From: Gp13-AA77 sp036521995
GTDB lineage: Bacteria; Acidobacteriota; Terriglobia; UBA7540
NCBI GenBank assembly: GCA_036521995.1
Contig: DATDGR010000179.1
Coordinates: 7,725 to 71,724, forward strand
Direction: 5' to 3'
DNA: 64,000 nucleotides
The stretch's first letter is position 1. The number at the start of each line of letters is the position of its first letter. The notes beneath the pieces were generated by a model. It saw only the letters and a list, made by a program, of their open reading frames with translations. It was not told the origin of the DNA and did not search any database. Made by a program: the position numbers and the translations under genes. This document shows positions 63,514 to 64,000 of this stretch, in pieces.

Positions 63514-64000
63514 GGCCCGGCGTCTCTCGCCGTGGGCTTTAGTTCCCCCTGCTTCCCAACAACTCACCACGAGAAGATACGCTCGTCGAGGCTATCCGGG
63601 AATTGACCTGCGATTGACCGACGCTTGACTGGAGTCTGATCTCCCCGCGCCTCATCATCACTGTGTGCCCGGCCCTGCCGACCCGCACCCTGGCCCTATG
63701 GTGATCGGTTCCGGCCGGAGATCGAAAGGGAGTTCCGATACCCGTGATGCCGCTGCTTCATCCTAACTCGCCCAAGCGGTCGCCAGGCCGGCCCCCAAAT
63801 TCGCCCGGCTGGTCCATGGGCTCTGTCGGCAAAGGCCAATCTGGGAGTCAGGCTTGGGGCCCCCCCTGTACCTTTTCAAGTAGCTGCTGGATGTAGTAAG
63901 CCAGTAGTGAGCTCGGCCGCCCGCCAGGAGTGCCTATGACCCCCTGCGCCCGTCGAGCGCCTGGGGAGGACGTGCACCCTGGTGGGGTGGTCCGTGGGGA
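63514..64000. other. no gene seen at the window end
   Basis: About 490 bases of GC-rich DNA. Short open frames exist in several phases, but none has a ribosome site or recognisable family sequence. A gene truncated by the window edge cannot be excluded. Confidence 0.5.

Overview
The window reads as chromosome of a free-living, aerobic, GC-rich Gram-negative bacterium, most likely an Acidobacteriota member. The main pointers are an 'acidobacterial duplicated orphan permease' next to a PadR-type regulator (748-3756), an alternative complex III operon joined to a caa3-type oxidase operon (40944-54292), Tat-signal Gfo/Idh/MocA proteins, and the full GlgE alpha-glucan pathway. No rRNA, recognisable tRNA, CRISPR array, transposase or phage gene was seen. 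This assignment rests on gene content only.

Layout. 0-8.7 kb: a small exported protein, the permease with a frameshifted PadR gene, and three Tat-exported sugar-modifying proteins (two Gfo/Idh/MocA oxidoreductases and a TIM-barrel epimerase-like protein). 8.9-18.9 kb: a GH57/DUF3536 protein converging on the operon glgE-treS-glycosyltransferase-MscS-like channel-maltokinase, which should interconvert trehalose, maltose, maltose-1-phosphate and alpha-glucan, probably linked to osmotic adaptation. 19.1-21.1 kb: a small secreted protein, an intergenic zone with a structured repeat, and a decayed oxidative-stress locus (a Dps-like ferritin remnant and an OxyR-like LysR remnant). 21.1-33 kb: housekeeping genes (trmH-type methyltransferase, rarA, CoA-binding protein, hisC, rluB, scpB, scpA, trpS, menG/ubiE, nitrilase-family hydrolase, pckG). 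33.5-40.2 kb: purD-purE, and fabG-acpP-fabF-etfB-etfA. 40.6-54.3 kb: a strong sigma70-like promoter followed by actABCDEF, a conserved small membrane protein, a SCO-type copper chaperone and cytochrome oxidase subunits II, I, III, IV and a second III-like subunit. This is an almost complete menaquinol-to-oxygen electron path, supplied with quinone by menG/ubiE. 54.4-57.4 kb: accessory genes (GH16 glucanase, DUF1684, cupin, broken Uma2 nuclease). 57.5-63.2 kb: ispH, then the conserved string amidase-gerMN-rph-rdgB-nth. 63.2-64 kb: palindromic repeats and no gene.

The least explained features are a dispersed intergenic repeat made of an A/T-rich AGAATCA box plus three GAACC boxes spaced 10-12 bp apart (6.1 and 20.1 kb, with related half-units at 33.1 kb), two consensus promoters at 5.6 and 33.4 kb that share a 10-mer and have no close gene, and the added subunits of the respiratory operon. 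At least four genes are visibly broken (padR, dpsl, lysR, uma2). One of these frameshifts makes a false 1002-residue PadR-permease fusion that automatic annotation would accept.
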